Of a stretch of 64,000 nt of DNA, positions 44,487-52,897 are shown piece after piece. The position numbers and the translations under genes were made by a program. Under the pieces are notes generated by a model, which worked only from the letters and a program-made list of their open reading frames with translations, was not told the origin of the DNA and made no database searches. This stretch comes from Martinezella lusitana. GTDB lineage: Bacteria; Pseudomonadota; Alphaproteobacteria; Rhizobiales; Rhizobiaceae. Each line of letters opens with the position of its first letter. The first letter of the stretch is position 1. The stretch covers positions 1 through 64,000 of the forward strand of contig NZ_WUEY01000008.1 in the NCBI RefSeq assembly GCF_010668395.1, given 5' to 3'.

Positions 44487-45941
44487 TCACTTCGCCTGTA
44501 CCTGCACAACCTCGCCGGACTTGCCGTCGACGGCAGTGGTAACGACGAGATAACGCTTCTCGTCTTTGTGCTTGGCTTCGACGATCTGGCGGATCGGACC
44601 GACGGCGTTCACGATGGCGGAACCGGCGGGGTTGGTCATGAATGTCGCCAGAGCCTGGAGCTGGCCGCTTCCGTCGGCCTTTTCCGAGAGAGCCAGGACA
44701 TAGGGCTTCTTGGGATCGAGGCCAGCGACCGCCGCCTGCAAGACTTGCGTCAGCCCCTGATTGAACAGGGTTACGCTTGTCTCTGGCTTTTTGTCGTCGC
44801 TTCCCTTGCCGGTGAGCGTCAGGTGGGCGGCATCTCCCGCAGTCCCGAGCGGCACCAGGTTTTGCGTACCGTCGCCTTCGGGAACGGCGTTCGGAACATA
44901 AGCGACGGCCTGGGGCGCCTGGCCGATCGGGATATTGGCGATGACCTTGTTCGTCAGCGTGTCGATCACGGCGAACTGGTCGGCATTCTCCAGCCCGACA
45001 TAGACGCGGGTGCCGTCACCCGATGGCCAGATGCCGTGAGGCAGATTGCCGACGGGGATGGTCGCGACCTGTTCGAAAGTGTCGGTGCGATATACCTTCA
45101 CCTCGTTCAATCCACCGACCGTCACATAGGCGAAGCTGCCGTTCTTGTTGACGACGAGATTGACGTGATTGGTGATCGGGCCGGTATCGAGGGTCTTGAT
45201 GAGATCGAAGGGGGCTTGGGCATCGAAGACCTGGGTCTTGCCGACATCCTTCAGGGTGAACCAGACCTGCTTGCCGTCCGCCGAGGCCGCGATGTTCGGG
45301 CAGAACGGGCTTGCCTGCTTCACATGACCGACGATCTGGTGGTCGGCGACGGTCACGACGGCGACATCCGGATTGAAGGACGAGCAGATATAGCCGTATT
45401 TGCCGTCCGGCGAGAAAATCTGCATGCCGGGGCCGGGAGCAACCTTGATGCGGGTCTTTTCCTCGAAGCTGTTGGCATCGATGACGGAAATATAGTCTTC
45501 GCCGCGAACCGTCACCCAGATTTCCTTGCCGTCCGGCGTGTAGAACGCCTCATGCGGAGACCGGCCGACATAGGTCGTATGCTTGACGGCGTTGGTTGCC
45601 GTGTCGATGAACGTCACCGAGTTGGAGCCGATCGAGACGACCGCGAGGGTTTTGTGATCCGGTGAGAATCCCATGCCATGGACGAGCACCTGCCCCTTGT
45701 AGAGCGGGCTCAGGTTACCGGGCTGCGGATCGCCGAGCTTGATGACGCCAAGCAGCTTGTTGTCGACGGGGTCGGAGACCGAAACCGTGTTGGAGAACTG
45801 TTCGGCCGCATAAATCCGGTCCTTGTGGGTGATCGGAATATCCGGATCGGATGCCAGGCCTGGGGCCTGGCCGGCAAACGCCACGACGGGGAAAAGCACG
45901 GTGCTGGCAAGCAGAGCTATGGTCTTCAGGTTGGGTCTCAT
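44487..45941 (-). CDS. Secreted YncE-like beta-propeller protein
   Basis: A 484-residue protein with a Sec signal (cleavage near AFA, residue 23) and YVTN/YncE-type propeller repeats (for example IGSNSVTFIDTATNAVKHTTYVGRSPHEAFYTPDGKEIWVTVRGED). Three or more blades repeat a NxVxVIDxxTxKV pattern. A C-terminal about 100-residue domain follows the propeller. Periplasmic propellers of this kind bind metals or partner redox proteins. The gene is between the DUF305 gene (13 bp) and the sigma gene (52 bp), so it belongs to the ECF operon. Confidence 0.85.
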   Translation of the reverse strand: MRPNLKTIALLASTVLFPVVAFAGQAPGLASDPDIPITHKDRIYAAEQFSNTVSVSDPVDNKLLGVIKLGDPQPGNLSPLYKGQVLVHGMGFSPDHKTLAVVSIGSNSVTFIDTATNAVKHTTYVGRSPHEAFYTPDGKEIWVTVRGEDYISVIDANSFEEKTRIKVAPGPGMQIFSPDGKYGYICSSFNPDVAVVTVADHQIVGHVKQASPFCPNIAASADGKQVWFTLKDVGKTQVFDAQAPFDLIKTLDTGPITNHVNLVVNKNGSFAYVTVGGLNEVKVYRTDTFEQVATIPVGNLPHGIWPSGDGTRVYVGLENADQFAVIDTLTNKVIANIPIGQAPQAVAYVPNAVPEGDGTQNLVPLGTAGDAAHLTLTGKGSDDKKPETSVTLFNQGLTQVLQAAVAGLDPKKPYVLALSEKADGSGQLQALATFMTNPAGSAIVNAVGPIRQIVEAKHKDEKRYLVVTTAVDGKSGEVVQVQAK

Positions 45942-45954
45942 GTTTGGGGCTTTC

Positions 45955-46458
45955 TCAGTTGGCCGGTTTCATCATCATCATCCGCATGGCCGGTGCCTGG
46001 GATGACGTCTTCTCGTCGGAGCTTGAATTGCTGGCTGCCGCGTTCGCGTCGGCCTGGGTCGGAGCGGCATCGGAGGCCGGCAGCGGATCGCCGAGCGCCA
46101 TGCGCATGGCGGCGATTTCCTGCTGCTGGTCGACGATGATTTCCTGGGCGATGCGTTTGAGCTGCTCGTTGTTGCCGTAGCGCAGATAGGCCACGGCCAT
46201 GTCGATGGCACCCTGATGGTGGGGGATCATCATCTCGACAAAATCGCGATTGGCGTCGCCGGTCGGCTTGACGGCCATGTCGTTCATCATCTTGACCATG
46301 GCGGCATCGTTTTCCTGAAGGTACGGCCGTTCGTCGGCGGTGCCGGCCGCAGGCTGATGATCGTGGGTCGTCGCGTCCTGGGCGAAGGCCGATACCGGGG
46401 CGACGGCGAGGAAGGACGTCGTCACGAGAATGCGGGTGGAGCGGAAGAAGGCGGTCAT
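45955..46458 (-). CDS. DUF305 protein with methionine-rich tail
   Basis: A 167-residue secreted protein: signal peptide to about residue 26 (VSAFA), then a DUF305 domain with the conserved MMIPHHQGAIDMA at residues 76-88. The last 13 residues contain five Met (AMRMMMMKPAN). His-His and Met clusters suit copper binding, and DUF305 proteins often neighbour copper genes. ATG at 46458 follows AGGAGA. First gene of the operon with the propeller protein and the sigma/anti-sigma pair. Confidence 0.88.
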   Translation of the reverse strand: MTAFFRSTRILVTTSFLAVAPVSAFAQDATTHDHQPAAGTADERPYLQENDAAMVKMMNDMAVKPTGDANRDFVEMMIPHHQGAIDMAVAYLRYGNNEQLKRIAQEIIVDQQQEIAAMRMALGDPLPASDAAPTQADANAAASNSSSDEKTSSQAPAMRMMMMKPAN

Positions 46459-46493
46459 TGTTTTCTCCTGATCTCTCTCGAAGCGTTCAGGAA

Positions 46494-46522
46494 GGTAGAC
46501 ACCGTGCATCGCGGTTTATTCC
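46494..46522 (-). promoter_or_regulatory. ECF-type promoter upstream of DUF305 gene
   Basis: On the minus strand GGAATAAAC (46522-46514), 11 bp, then GTGTCTACC (46502-46494), about 36 bp before the start codon. The same layout is found upstream of copC. GGAAT-type -35 boxes are typical of ECF sigma factors. The remaining 46523-46631 shows no other feature. Confidence 0.6.
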
Positions 46523-46631
46523 GGAGGGTCGAATATTTTTTGCGAAACGCTTTTCGTGGCCATGGCGAAGAGCCGTGATGTCGGCGGCGATCAAGCCGCA
46601 GCTCCCTTTGCGGGCCTGGCACCAGCCTGGG

Positions 46632-47516
46632 TCAGGCGGGGTCCTCCGTTCCGAGCGCCGCCACAAGCGCTATGACCGCCGCGCCCACGGCGAGTTCGAA
46701 AACGGCCCCGGCCGACAGGGCTCTTTCAGCCCAGCGGCTTCGTCTGCGCAAAAGCGGAACGAAGGCATATCGATTGATCATCGCCGTCAAAGCCATGATG
46801 GCGACAAGGCCAATCTTCATGAGAAGTTTCGTTTGATAGGCCGATCGCAAATCCGTCGGCAGATGACCGACGACGAGCAGGGTATTGGCGCCGCCACTCA
46901 GGAGAACCAGCGCAACGGCGATGTGGCCCAACGTCGAAAACCTGCGCAGGGCCGGGATTGCCTCGGGACGTAGTCCTGGCCGCCGGTTTGCCCGCATGAC
47001 GAGAACGAAGCCGACGAGGCCGCCGAGCCACGCCCCTGCGGAGAGAAGGTGAACGATGTCGATTGCGGCGTGCCAGCCTCGTGCCGCGCCGCTATTCATC
47101 GCCGCATGGCCCGTCAATGCAAGAGAGGAGAGCATCAAGCCCGCAAGGATGGCCTGTACGGCTCCTCGATCCGGTGCCATCGCGCGAACTGAAACGAGAA
47201 GCAGCGATCCGGCGGCCAGACATATCCATGCATGTCCGGAGCTTGTCAGCGTGAGAAACGATATCGCCGTTTCAGGATCGATGGCACTGCGCCAGCTATC
47301 GGTGACCTCGGCAATCTGCGCCGGAAGAATAGCCAGCGTGGCAAACGAAAGAAGCGCAATGCACCCCGCTGAAATCCCGGCAAGATGCTGCGTCATTGCC
47401 GAGCGCAGCGGCGGTGTCGCCGCCAAGGCAACATAGCCGAAACAGCCCCACAGCAGCATCAGGGCCGCATCGATGGTGGCGCGGCCGATGATCCAGATCC
47501 AGTCTGCCACAATCAC
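46632..47516 (-). CDS. copD: Copper resistance D-domain membrane protein
   Basis: A 294-residue polytopic membrane protein with about eight hydrophobic helices. GHAAMNSGAARGWHAAIDIVHLLSAGAWLGGL holds the CopD histidines (heme/copper-type), and YQTKLLMKIGLVAIMALTAMINRY is typical of CopD. It is proposed to move copper across the inner membrane, with CopC as the periplasmic donor. Its start overlaps the copC stop (ATGA). Confidence 0.9.
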   Translation of the reverse strand: MIVADWIWIIGRATIDAALMLLWGCFGYVALAATPPLRSAMTQHLAGISAGCIALLSFATLAILPAQIAEVTDSWRSAIDPETAISFLTLTSSGHAWICLAAGSLLLVSVRAMAPDRGAVQAILAGLMLSSLALTGHAAMNSGAARGWHAAIDIVHLLSAGAWLGGLVGFVLVMRANRRPGLRPEAIPALRRFSTLGHIAVALVLLSGGANTLLVVGHLPTDLRSAYQTKLLMKIGLVAIMALTAMINRYAFVPLLRRRSRWAERALSAGAVFELAVGAAVIALVAALGTEDPA

Positions 47517-47881
47517 GGCTTGACCGTGAAGCTGTAGCTACCCTCTGTCTTGTGTCCGTCTGTCGCAAGGACGTGCCACTTAACCGTATAGCTGCCCGGA
47601 CCAAGCTCTGACTGCAGGGGCACGGTCAGGTTCCGATCGCCGTTGGTAAGTGCGGGCTTTCCATGTGAGATCTGCTGGCCGGTCGCATCTATTATGTCGA
47701 TGCCGGAAAAGGCGATGTTCAGCGCTTCGGTGAAGTCGAGCACGAGCGACGACGGTGAGGCCCTTACTATCGAGCGATCCGAAGGCGTTTCGCCCTCAAG
47801 ATGCGCATGTGCGAGAGCCGGACTTGCCGCGAGGATGCAACCGAGGCTGCCGAGGGCGAAAATGGTCGAAGCGCATTTCAT
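47513..47881 (-). CDS. copC: Periplasmic copper-binding protein CopC
   Basis: A 122-residue CopC. Signal cleavage after ALA leaves HAHLEG at the mature N-terminus, so His1 is the Cu(II) ligand. The other Cu(II)-site residues lie in WHVLATDGHKTEG. The Met-rich Cu(I) loop of classical PcoC/CopC is missing, so only the Cu(II) site remains. It works with CopD downstream and is preceded by an ECF-type promoter. Confidence 0.92.
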   Translation of the reverse strand: MKCASTIFALGSLGCILAASPALAHAHLEGETPSDRSIVRASPSSLVLDFTEALNIAFSGIDIIDATGQQISHGKPALTNGDRNLTVPLQSELGPGSYTVKWHVLATDGHKTEGSYSFTVKP

Positions 47882-47921
47882 TGGGAATGTCCTTATCGAT
47901 TGGCGGAACGAGTTCTGCCGA

Positions 47922-47950
47922 CGTGGACATTGACCGGATGCGTTTATTCC
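47922..47950 (-). promoter_or_regulatory. ECF-type promoter upstream of copC
   Basis: On the minus strand GGAATAAAC (47950-47942), 11 bp, then ATGTCCACG (47930-47922), about 41 bp before the copC start. This repeats the layout at 46494-46522. It suggests that copCD and the DUF305/propeller/sigma/anti-sigma operon are one regulon. Confidence 0.6.
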
Positions 47951-48029
47951 ATCCCCTCCAAAAAATCGAACTGCAAGACCGCCTGGGACCTATCGCGTCT
48001 CGAAGACAGGTTTCCCCGTATCGCGAGGT

Positions 48030-48353
48030 TCACGAACCCGCCTTCCAGAAGAAGGCAGGTTTCAGCAGCATGTTGGTCTGCTCGGTCTGAAAGGCGGCCT
48101 CGGCGCTCAGGCGGCGATAGGCGAGCCATTGCTCGTCGGTATAGAGGGCGGCCCGGCGGCGCTCGCGGTCGGCGGCGTCCTGGAACTGCCAGAGATGGAC
48201 ATAGGCGTTGACGTCGCCAGTCTCGACCGTGCCATAGAAGAGAGGATCGCCGAGATGGCGGCTTTGCGCGGCAAAGCCTTCGCGGGCATAGGCGGCAAGC
48301 TGGGCGGAGACCGTTCCGGGCCGGCAGCGATAGGTTCTGAGGTCATAGAGCAT
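48030..48353 (-). CDS. NIPSNAP-family protein
   Basis: A 107-residue ferredoxin-like-fold protein: YDLRTYRCRPGTVSAQLAAYAREGF and a WQFQDAADRERRRAAL segment are typical of NIPSNAP proteins. No catalytic residues are known for the family. It is the last gene of the minus-strand operon that starts with the sugar-type transporter, 18 bp after the LhgO-like gene. An isomerase or monooxygenase-like helper role is possible. Confidence 0.8.
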   Translation of the reverse strand: MLYDLRTYRCRPGTVSAQLAAYAREGFAAQSRHLGDPLFYGTVETGDVNAYVHLWQFQDAADRERRRAALYTDEQWLAYRRLSAEAAFQTEQTNMLLKPAFFWKAGS

Positions 48354-48371
48354 GGGGAGTTATCCTGGTTA

Positions 48372-49589
48372 TCAGGCCGATACCGCCGTACGCCAGCCGA
48401 ACCGCGCCGCAGCCCGGTTGACGAGGTCACGGCCGATGGGGATCGCCGACGTGGCGGCGGGCGAGGGGGCGTTGCAGACATGAATGCTGCGGGCGGTTTC
48501 GCGAATGAGGAAATCGTGCACGAGCGTGCCATCGGCCAGGACGGCCTGGGCGCGGATGCCGGGGCGATAGGGTTGCAGGTCCTTCAGCGTCAGCTCCGGG
48601 CAATAGCGTTGGCAGAGCGCGAGATAACCGCGCCTGTTCAGCGAATTCCACATCTCCGAAAGGCCGGAGCGCATGTTGGCGCGGATCACCCTGCGGAAGC
48701 CGGGATAGGCGATCATCTCCGCAAGGTCGCGCAGGCTGACGTCGCCGAAGCGGTAGCCGTCCCGGGCGAAGGCCAGAACGGCGTTCGGGCCGACGGTCAC
48801 ATAGCCGCCGATCATCTTCGTCAGGTGGACGCCGAGGAAGGGCAGGGCCGGGTCGGGGATCGGATAGATCAGATGGCTGACGATATCGTTCTTGTCGGCG
48901 CCGAGCCGGTAATATTCGCCGCGGAAGGGCACGATCCGAAAATCGAGATCGAGGCCGCCGAGCCGGGCGATGCGATCGGCCATGATGCCGGCGCAGGCGA
49001 TCATGTTTTTCGCCTTGATCTCACGCTGGCTGGCGCCGATCGTCACGCCGGATGGCTCCTCGCCGATGCGATCGACGGTGGCGCCGGTGATGATCTCGAC
49101 ACCGCGTTCCTTCAGCAGCTTCGCCATGGTGCGCGCGACGAGGCCGTAATCGACGATGCCCGTCGTCGAGACGAAGAGAGCGCCGACGCCGCGGATATGC
49201 GGCTCGCGCCGGCGCAGTTCGGCGGCATCGAGACGCTCGACCGGCAGGCCGTTGGCGATGCAGCGCTCGTGCAGGGCGGCCATGCGGTCGAGCTCGGATG
49301 CCTGCGTCGCCACAAGCATCTTGCCGCACTGCTCGTAAGGCAGGCCATGGTCGCGGCAGAAGCGGATCGTCGCCTCGACGCCCTCCTTGCAGAAGCGCGC
49401 CTTCAGGCTGCCCGGCTGATAGTAGACGCCCGCATGAATGACGCCGCTGTTGCGGCCGGTCTGGTGCATGGCGACATCGCGTTCGCGCTCGAGGATGACG
49501 ATCGAGAGACCGGGATAGCGGGTGCTGACCTCCAGCGCCGTCGCCAGGCCGACGATACCACCGCCGATGATTGCTAGGTCGTAACTCAT
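48372..49589 (-). CDS. lhgO: L-2-hydroxyglutarate oxidase-like FAD enzyme
   Basis: A 405-residue FAD-dependent oxidoreductase. DLAIIGGGIVGLATALEV is the dinucleotide-binding motif; RNSGVIHAGVYYQPGSLKARFC and a late RPGIRAQAV match LhgO/YgaF. LhgO oxidises L-2-hydroxyglutarate to 2-oxoglutarate and passes electrons to quinone. In this operon the real substrate may be another 2-hydroxy acid. It lies between a deacetylase gene and a NIPSNAP gene. Confidence 0.82.
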   Translation of the reverse strand: MSYDLAIIGGGIVGLATALEVSTRYPGLSIVILERERDVAMHQTGRNSGVIHAGVYYQPGSLKARFCKEGVEATIRFCRDHGLPYEQCGKMLVATQASELDRMAALHERCIANGLPVERLDAAELRRREPHIRGVGALFVSTTGIVDYGLVARTMAKLLKERGVEIITGATVDRIGEEPSGVTIGASQREIKAKNMIACAGIMADRIARLGGLDLDFRIVPFRGEYYRLGADKNDIVSHLIYPIPDPALPFLGVHLTKMIGGYVTVGPNAVLAFARDGYRFGDVSLRDLAEMIAYPGFRRVIRANMRSGLSEMWNSLNRRGYLALCQRYCPELTLKDLQPYRPGIRAQAVLADGTLVHDFLIRETARSIHVCNAPSPAATSAIPIGRDLVNRAAARFGWRTAVSA

Positions 49590-49609
49590 GATGGATTCCC
49601 GGGTTCATG

Positions 49610-49631
49610 AGGGCCGGCCGGCGCCGGCCCT
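49610..49631 (-). other. Intra-operon hairpin
   Basis: AGGGCCGGC and GCCGGCCCT pair perfectly around a 4-nt CGGC loop, between the deacetylase and LhgO-like genes. No T-run; probably a processing or stability element. Confidence 0.4.
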
Positions 49632-49640
49632 GCTTGCGCA

Positions 49641-50558
49641 TCAGACGATCGGGGCGATCTTCTGCTTGCCGTTCTTGCGTTCCCATTCCGCCCAGGCGTC
49701 GTGCTCGTTGATGTCGCGCAGCGGCTCCGGATCGGAATAGATGATGTCGGCGATTTCATCCTTGCGCAGGAAGGTAACGCCTTTGTGCTTGCTCGCATAT
49801 TCCAGGAAGCGCGCGAGCGAGCGGACGCGATAGGGGCGGCCCTGGATGCGGTCATGTGTGGAGATCGCCATCATGCGCCGGCGCGTTGCACCTTCCTCGT
49901 AAAGCTGGTCGAACTCGTCCTTCAACTGCTGTTCGTACTCGCCGGTCGAAAACTTGTAGGCCTCGAACTGGATGATGTCGTTGAGGTTCAGCGAATAGGG
50001 AACGATCGCCATGTCCTTGTCGCGCACCTTGATGAGAAAGGGTTCGTCCCGGCTGACGTCGTCGATGAAATACTTGAAGCCGAGCTCCTGCAGGATCTTC
50101 AACGTGTTGATCGTGCCACGCATGGCTGCCCCGTTGTAGCCGATGGGTACCTGGCCCGTTGCGCGTTTCACGCTGTCGATATTGTCCTGGATGAACTTCT
50201 TTTCGGCTTCGTAGTCCAGGTCGTATTGCTGCACCCAGTCGCGGCCGTGGGCAGCCGCTTCGTGGCCGCGATCGACAATCTCCTTGGCGACCTCGGGCGC
50301 GCGATCGACGGCCGAGCCGACCATGTGCGACGTCACCTTGATGCCGAGCCGGTCCCAGAGATCCAGCATGCGCTGGATGCCCTCGCGGTAGCCGTATTTG
50401 TACCAGGACTTGGTCGGAAAGTCCGGATAGGTCGGGTCCATGTCGATGAAGCCGGAAAAGGGTCCGCCCGGCCCGTAGGGCGCTTCGCCGCCTGCTTCCA
50501 TTTGCATCGAGATGGAAATGACGAGACGGCTTCCATCAGGCCAAAAGGCTTTACTCAT
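49641..50558 (-). CDS. Polysaccharide deacetylase-family protein, PuuE-like
   Basis: A 305-residue NodB-fold protein. GHEAAAHGRDWVQQYDLDYEAEKKFIQDNIDSVKRATGQ contains the HxxxH zinc pair and the PuuE-type helix; GYNGAAMRGTINTLKILQELGF follows. PuuE proteins are cofactor-free allantoinases and related amidases, so the substrate may be a cyclic amide rather than a polysaccharide. No signal peptide, so cytosolic. It follows the binding-protein gene in the transporter operon. Confidence 0.82.
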   Translation of the reverse strand: MSKAFWPDGSRLVISISMQMEAGGEAPYGPGGPFSGFIDMDPTYPDFPTKSWYKYGYREGIQRMLDLWDRLGIKVTSHMVGSAVDRAPEVAKEIVDRGHEAAAHGRDWVQQYDLDYEAEKKFIQDNIDSVKRATGQVPIGYNGAAMRGTINTLKILQELGFKYFIDDVSRDEPFLIKVRDKDMAIVPYSLNLNDIIQFEAYKFSTGEYEQQLKDEFDQLYEEGATRRRMMAISTHDRIQGRPYRVRSLARFLEYASKHKGVTFLRKDEIADIIYSDPEPLRDINEHDAWAEWERKNGKQKIAPIV

Positions 50559-50590
50559 GATTGAACTCCATTCATGCGTGGGGGATTGGG

Positions 50591-50615
50591 GGGCGGAGGC
50601 CGGTGGCCTCCGCCC
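50591..50615 (-). other. Strong hairpin after sugar-type binding-protein gene
   Basis: GGGCGGAGGCC and GGCCTCCGCCC pair perfectly (11 bp) around a GGT loop, 6 bp after the binding-protein stop. It fits a stabiliser or partial terminator that keeps binding-protein mRNA high relative to the enzyme genes downstream. Confidence 0.5.
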
Positions 50616-50621
50616 GAGGGG

Positions 50622-51743
50622 TCACTTGCCCGTCCAGATCTTGGCATAGGCGTCACGATAGCCGTTATCCGGATCGTAGACATTCTTGGGTCCGCCGTCC
50701 GAGCCGATGTTCGCTGCGACGACCAGATGGACGGGGGCGGAAAAGCCCGATGCCGGCTGGCCGGCGAAGGCGCGGTTCAGTTCGTCCACCGCCTGCCAGC
50801 CCTGCAGGTGAAGCGGCTCGGCCACCGTGCCGGACTGGTAGAAATTCGTGCGGATGCGCTGGAAGGCCGCCTCGCTTCCGTCACCGGCGGAAATGTTGCG
50901 GGGATGACCGTCCTGGGCGATGCCGGCGGAGGCGAGCGAGGCCGACATGAAGTCGAAGGTCAGGTCGTTGATGCTCAGCGTGTAGGTCCACTGATCGCCG
51001 AAGCGCTGCAGCAACGAGGTCGTCAGCTGTGGAATACGGGTGCTCGCCTCTGCAAGCGGTGTATCCTCCACGTCGAGAACCTTGCAGCCGCCGCACGCCT
51101 TGATGACATTGGCCATGGCGTCCGATTTCGCGACGGCGATCGCATAGGTCGAGTCGGTGAAGATCACCACGCCGGCCTTGCCGCCGGAATCGGCGACCGC
51201 GAACGAGGCTGCCGCCTTGGCGACGTCGAGCGGATCGGTTGCGATGTTGGTGAAGAGCTTGAACTCTTCGGAAGGCCCCGGATTGGTGACGGAATGCCAA
51301 CCCACTACCTTGATGCCGGCACCCGCCGCTTGCGCGATAAGTTCGGCCTGTTCCTTGGCATCCACCGTGCCGAGCACGATGCCGTCAGGCTTGAGTGCAA
51401 TGGCCTGCTGCAGGGCGGAGGAGCGCCCGGAGACGGTTCCCTGGCCGTCCAGCACGCGCACCGTCCAACCGATCGCCTTTCCGGCTTCCGCCACGCCGTC
51501 GCCGACACCGAGCGCGCCGCCGTTGCGCTGGTCCGCCGAGACGTAGACGATCGTCTTGCCCTTCTGGGCGGCGGGGCCCGAGGTCGGGCCCGTCCATGGC
51601 GGGTTCGGCTTGGTGACCGCGGCGATGTAGTTCTGCGCGGCCTGCGCGCCATCGTCCTGGGCATAAGCGGAGATGGCCGTCATCGTGGTTCCGAGCAGCC
51701 CGAGGGCAAAAAGGCCGATGCTTTTCCGGTAGTTCAATGTCAT
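50622..51743 (-). CDS. Sugar-type ABC substrate-binding protein
   Basis: A 373-residue type 1 binding protein. ATG at 51743 follows GGGAGGA. The signal peptide ends at AYA near residue 28. Motifs: KTIVYVSADQRNGGALGVGDGVAEAGKAIGW, KPDGIVLGTVDA and GWHSVTNPG. It is third in the operon, after ATPase and permease. The motif set differs from RbsB and belongs to a less studied branch (from memory, alphaproteobacterial sugar importers). Ligand unknown. Confidence 0.85.
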   Translation of the reverse strand: MTLNYRKSIGLFALGLLGTTMTAISAYAQDDGAQAAQNYIAAVTKPNPPWTGPTSGPAAQKGKTIVYVSADQRNGGALGVGDGVAEAGKAIGWTVRVLDGQGTVSGRSSALQQAIALKPDGIVLGTVDAKEQAELIAQAAGAGIKVVGWHSVTNPGPSEEFKLFTNIATDPLDVAKAAASFAVADSGGKAGVVIFTDSTYAIAVAKSDAMANVIKACGGCKVLDVEDTPLAEASTRIPQLTTSLLQRFGDQWTYTLSINDLTFDFMSASLASAGIAQDGHPRNISAGDGSEAAFQRIRTNFYQSGTVAEPLHLQGWQAVDELNRAFAGQPASGFSAPVHLVVAANIGSDGGPKNVYDPDNGYRDAYAKIWTGK

Positions 51744-51793
51744 TTGATATCCTCCCTTGCATGACATGTTGCGAATGTTGGCTGACGCGGGCG

Positions 51794-52840
51794 TCAGGTC
51801 CCGATTTTCTGGGGCGGCTTGGCTCGGCCGATGGCGCGGCGGCGCTGCGAATACCCGGCGATGCCGATGGCGACGAGCAACGTCATGCCGTTGAAGAGCG
51901 GCTCGACGTAGAAAGCGCCGCCGAATTGTTGAATGCCTGAAATGCCGACCGCGAGGATGCTGACGCCGATGACCGTGCCCCAAACGTTGACGCGGCCGGG
52001 CTTGATCGTCGTGGACCCCAGAAAGGCGCCGACCAAAGCCGGCAACAGGAATTCGAGACCGACGCTTGCCTGGCCGATGCGCAGCTTGGCGGCAAGGACG
52101 ATGCCGGCAAAGGCGCCGAGCACGCCCGAGGTGACAAAGGCGCCGATGACGAAGCGGCGGGTGCGAATGCCGTTCAGCGACGCGGCGCGCTGGTTGGCGC
52201 CGATTGCATAGAGCATGCGACCGATCGGCAGGTAGTCGGCGACGACCCAGAGCACGATGCTGATTGCCAGCACATAGAAGGCGGCGACAGGCAGGCCGAA
52301 GATATTGGTAGCGTAGATATTGGTGAATTCAGGCGGCAACGCACCGATGACCTGACGACCGCCGGTATGCCAGAGCGCCAGCGCATAAAGCACCGTACCC
52401 GTGCCGAGCGTGGCAATGAAGGAATCGATCTGGGCGATCTCGACGAGAAGGCCGTTGATAAGCCCGAGAAGTGCTCCAAGAGCCAGAACCACGAGCACGG
52501 CCGCGATCCAGTTGAAGCCATATTGGGTCTGCAGGCTGATGGCCAGCACATGCCACATGACGATGCCGTAGCCGACCGTCAGGTCCATGCGGCCCGCCAT
52601 CATCGGCACCATGGCGGCGAGCGCGAGGACGCAGATGATAGACTTGTCGCCGAGCACCGAACGCAGGTTGAGCATTGTCGGAAAGGTCGTCGGCAGCAGG
52701 ATGCTGAACAAGATGATCAGCGCGACGGTCAGGATCGGCAATCCGTAGACCGGCAAGAGCCGCATCATGCGCTGCAGGAGCGACAGATGCGCGAGCTCCC
52801 TCGGCGTGGGTTCCAACGCCGTCGATTTGATAGATTCCAT
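51794..52840 (-). CDS. Sugar-type ABC permease, RbsC-like
   Basis: A 348-residue RbsC-family permease with about nine membrane helices. PMMAGRMDLTVGYGIVMWHVLA replaces the usual GGIDLSVGS, and YAIGANQRAASLNGIRTRRF is the coupling loop. GGGAGGA precedes the start. It is between the ATPase and binding-protein genes of the same operon. Confidence 0.87.
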   Translation of the reverse strand: MESIKSTALEPTPRELAHLSLLQRMMRLLPVYGLPILTVALIILFSILLPTTFPTMLNLRSVLGDKSIICVLALAAMVPMMAGRMDLTVGYGIVMWHVLAISLQTQYGFNWIAAVLVVLALGALLGLINGLLVEIAQIDSFIATLGTGTVLYALALWHTGGRQVIGALPPEFTNIYATNIFGLPVAAFYVLAISIVLWVVADYLPIGRMLYAIGANQRAASLNGIRTRRFVIGAFVTSGVLGAFAGIVLAAKLRIGQASVGLEFLLPALVGAFLGSTTIKPGRVNVWGTVIGVSILAVGISGIQQFGGAFYVEPLFNGMTLLVAIGIAGYSQRRRAIGRAKPPQKIGT

Positions 52841-52897
52841 GATATCCTCCCTTCCGGCCCGCAGAGTTTGGCCGGCGTCTTTGTGTGCAGGTTGCTG

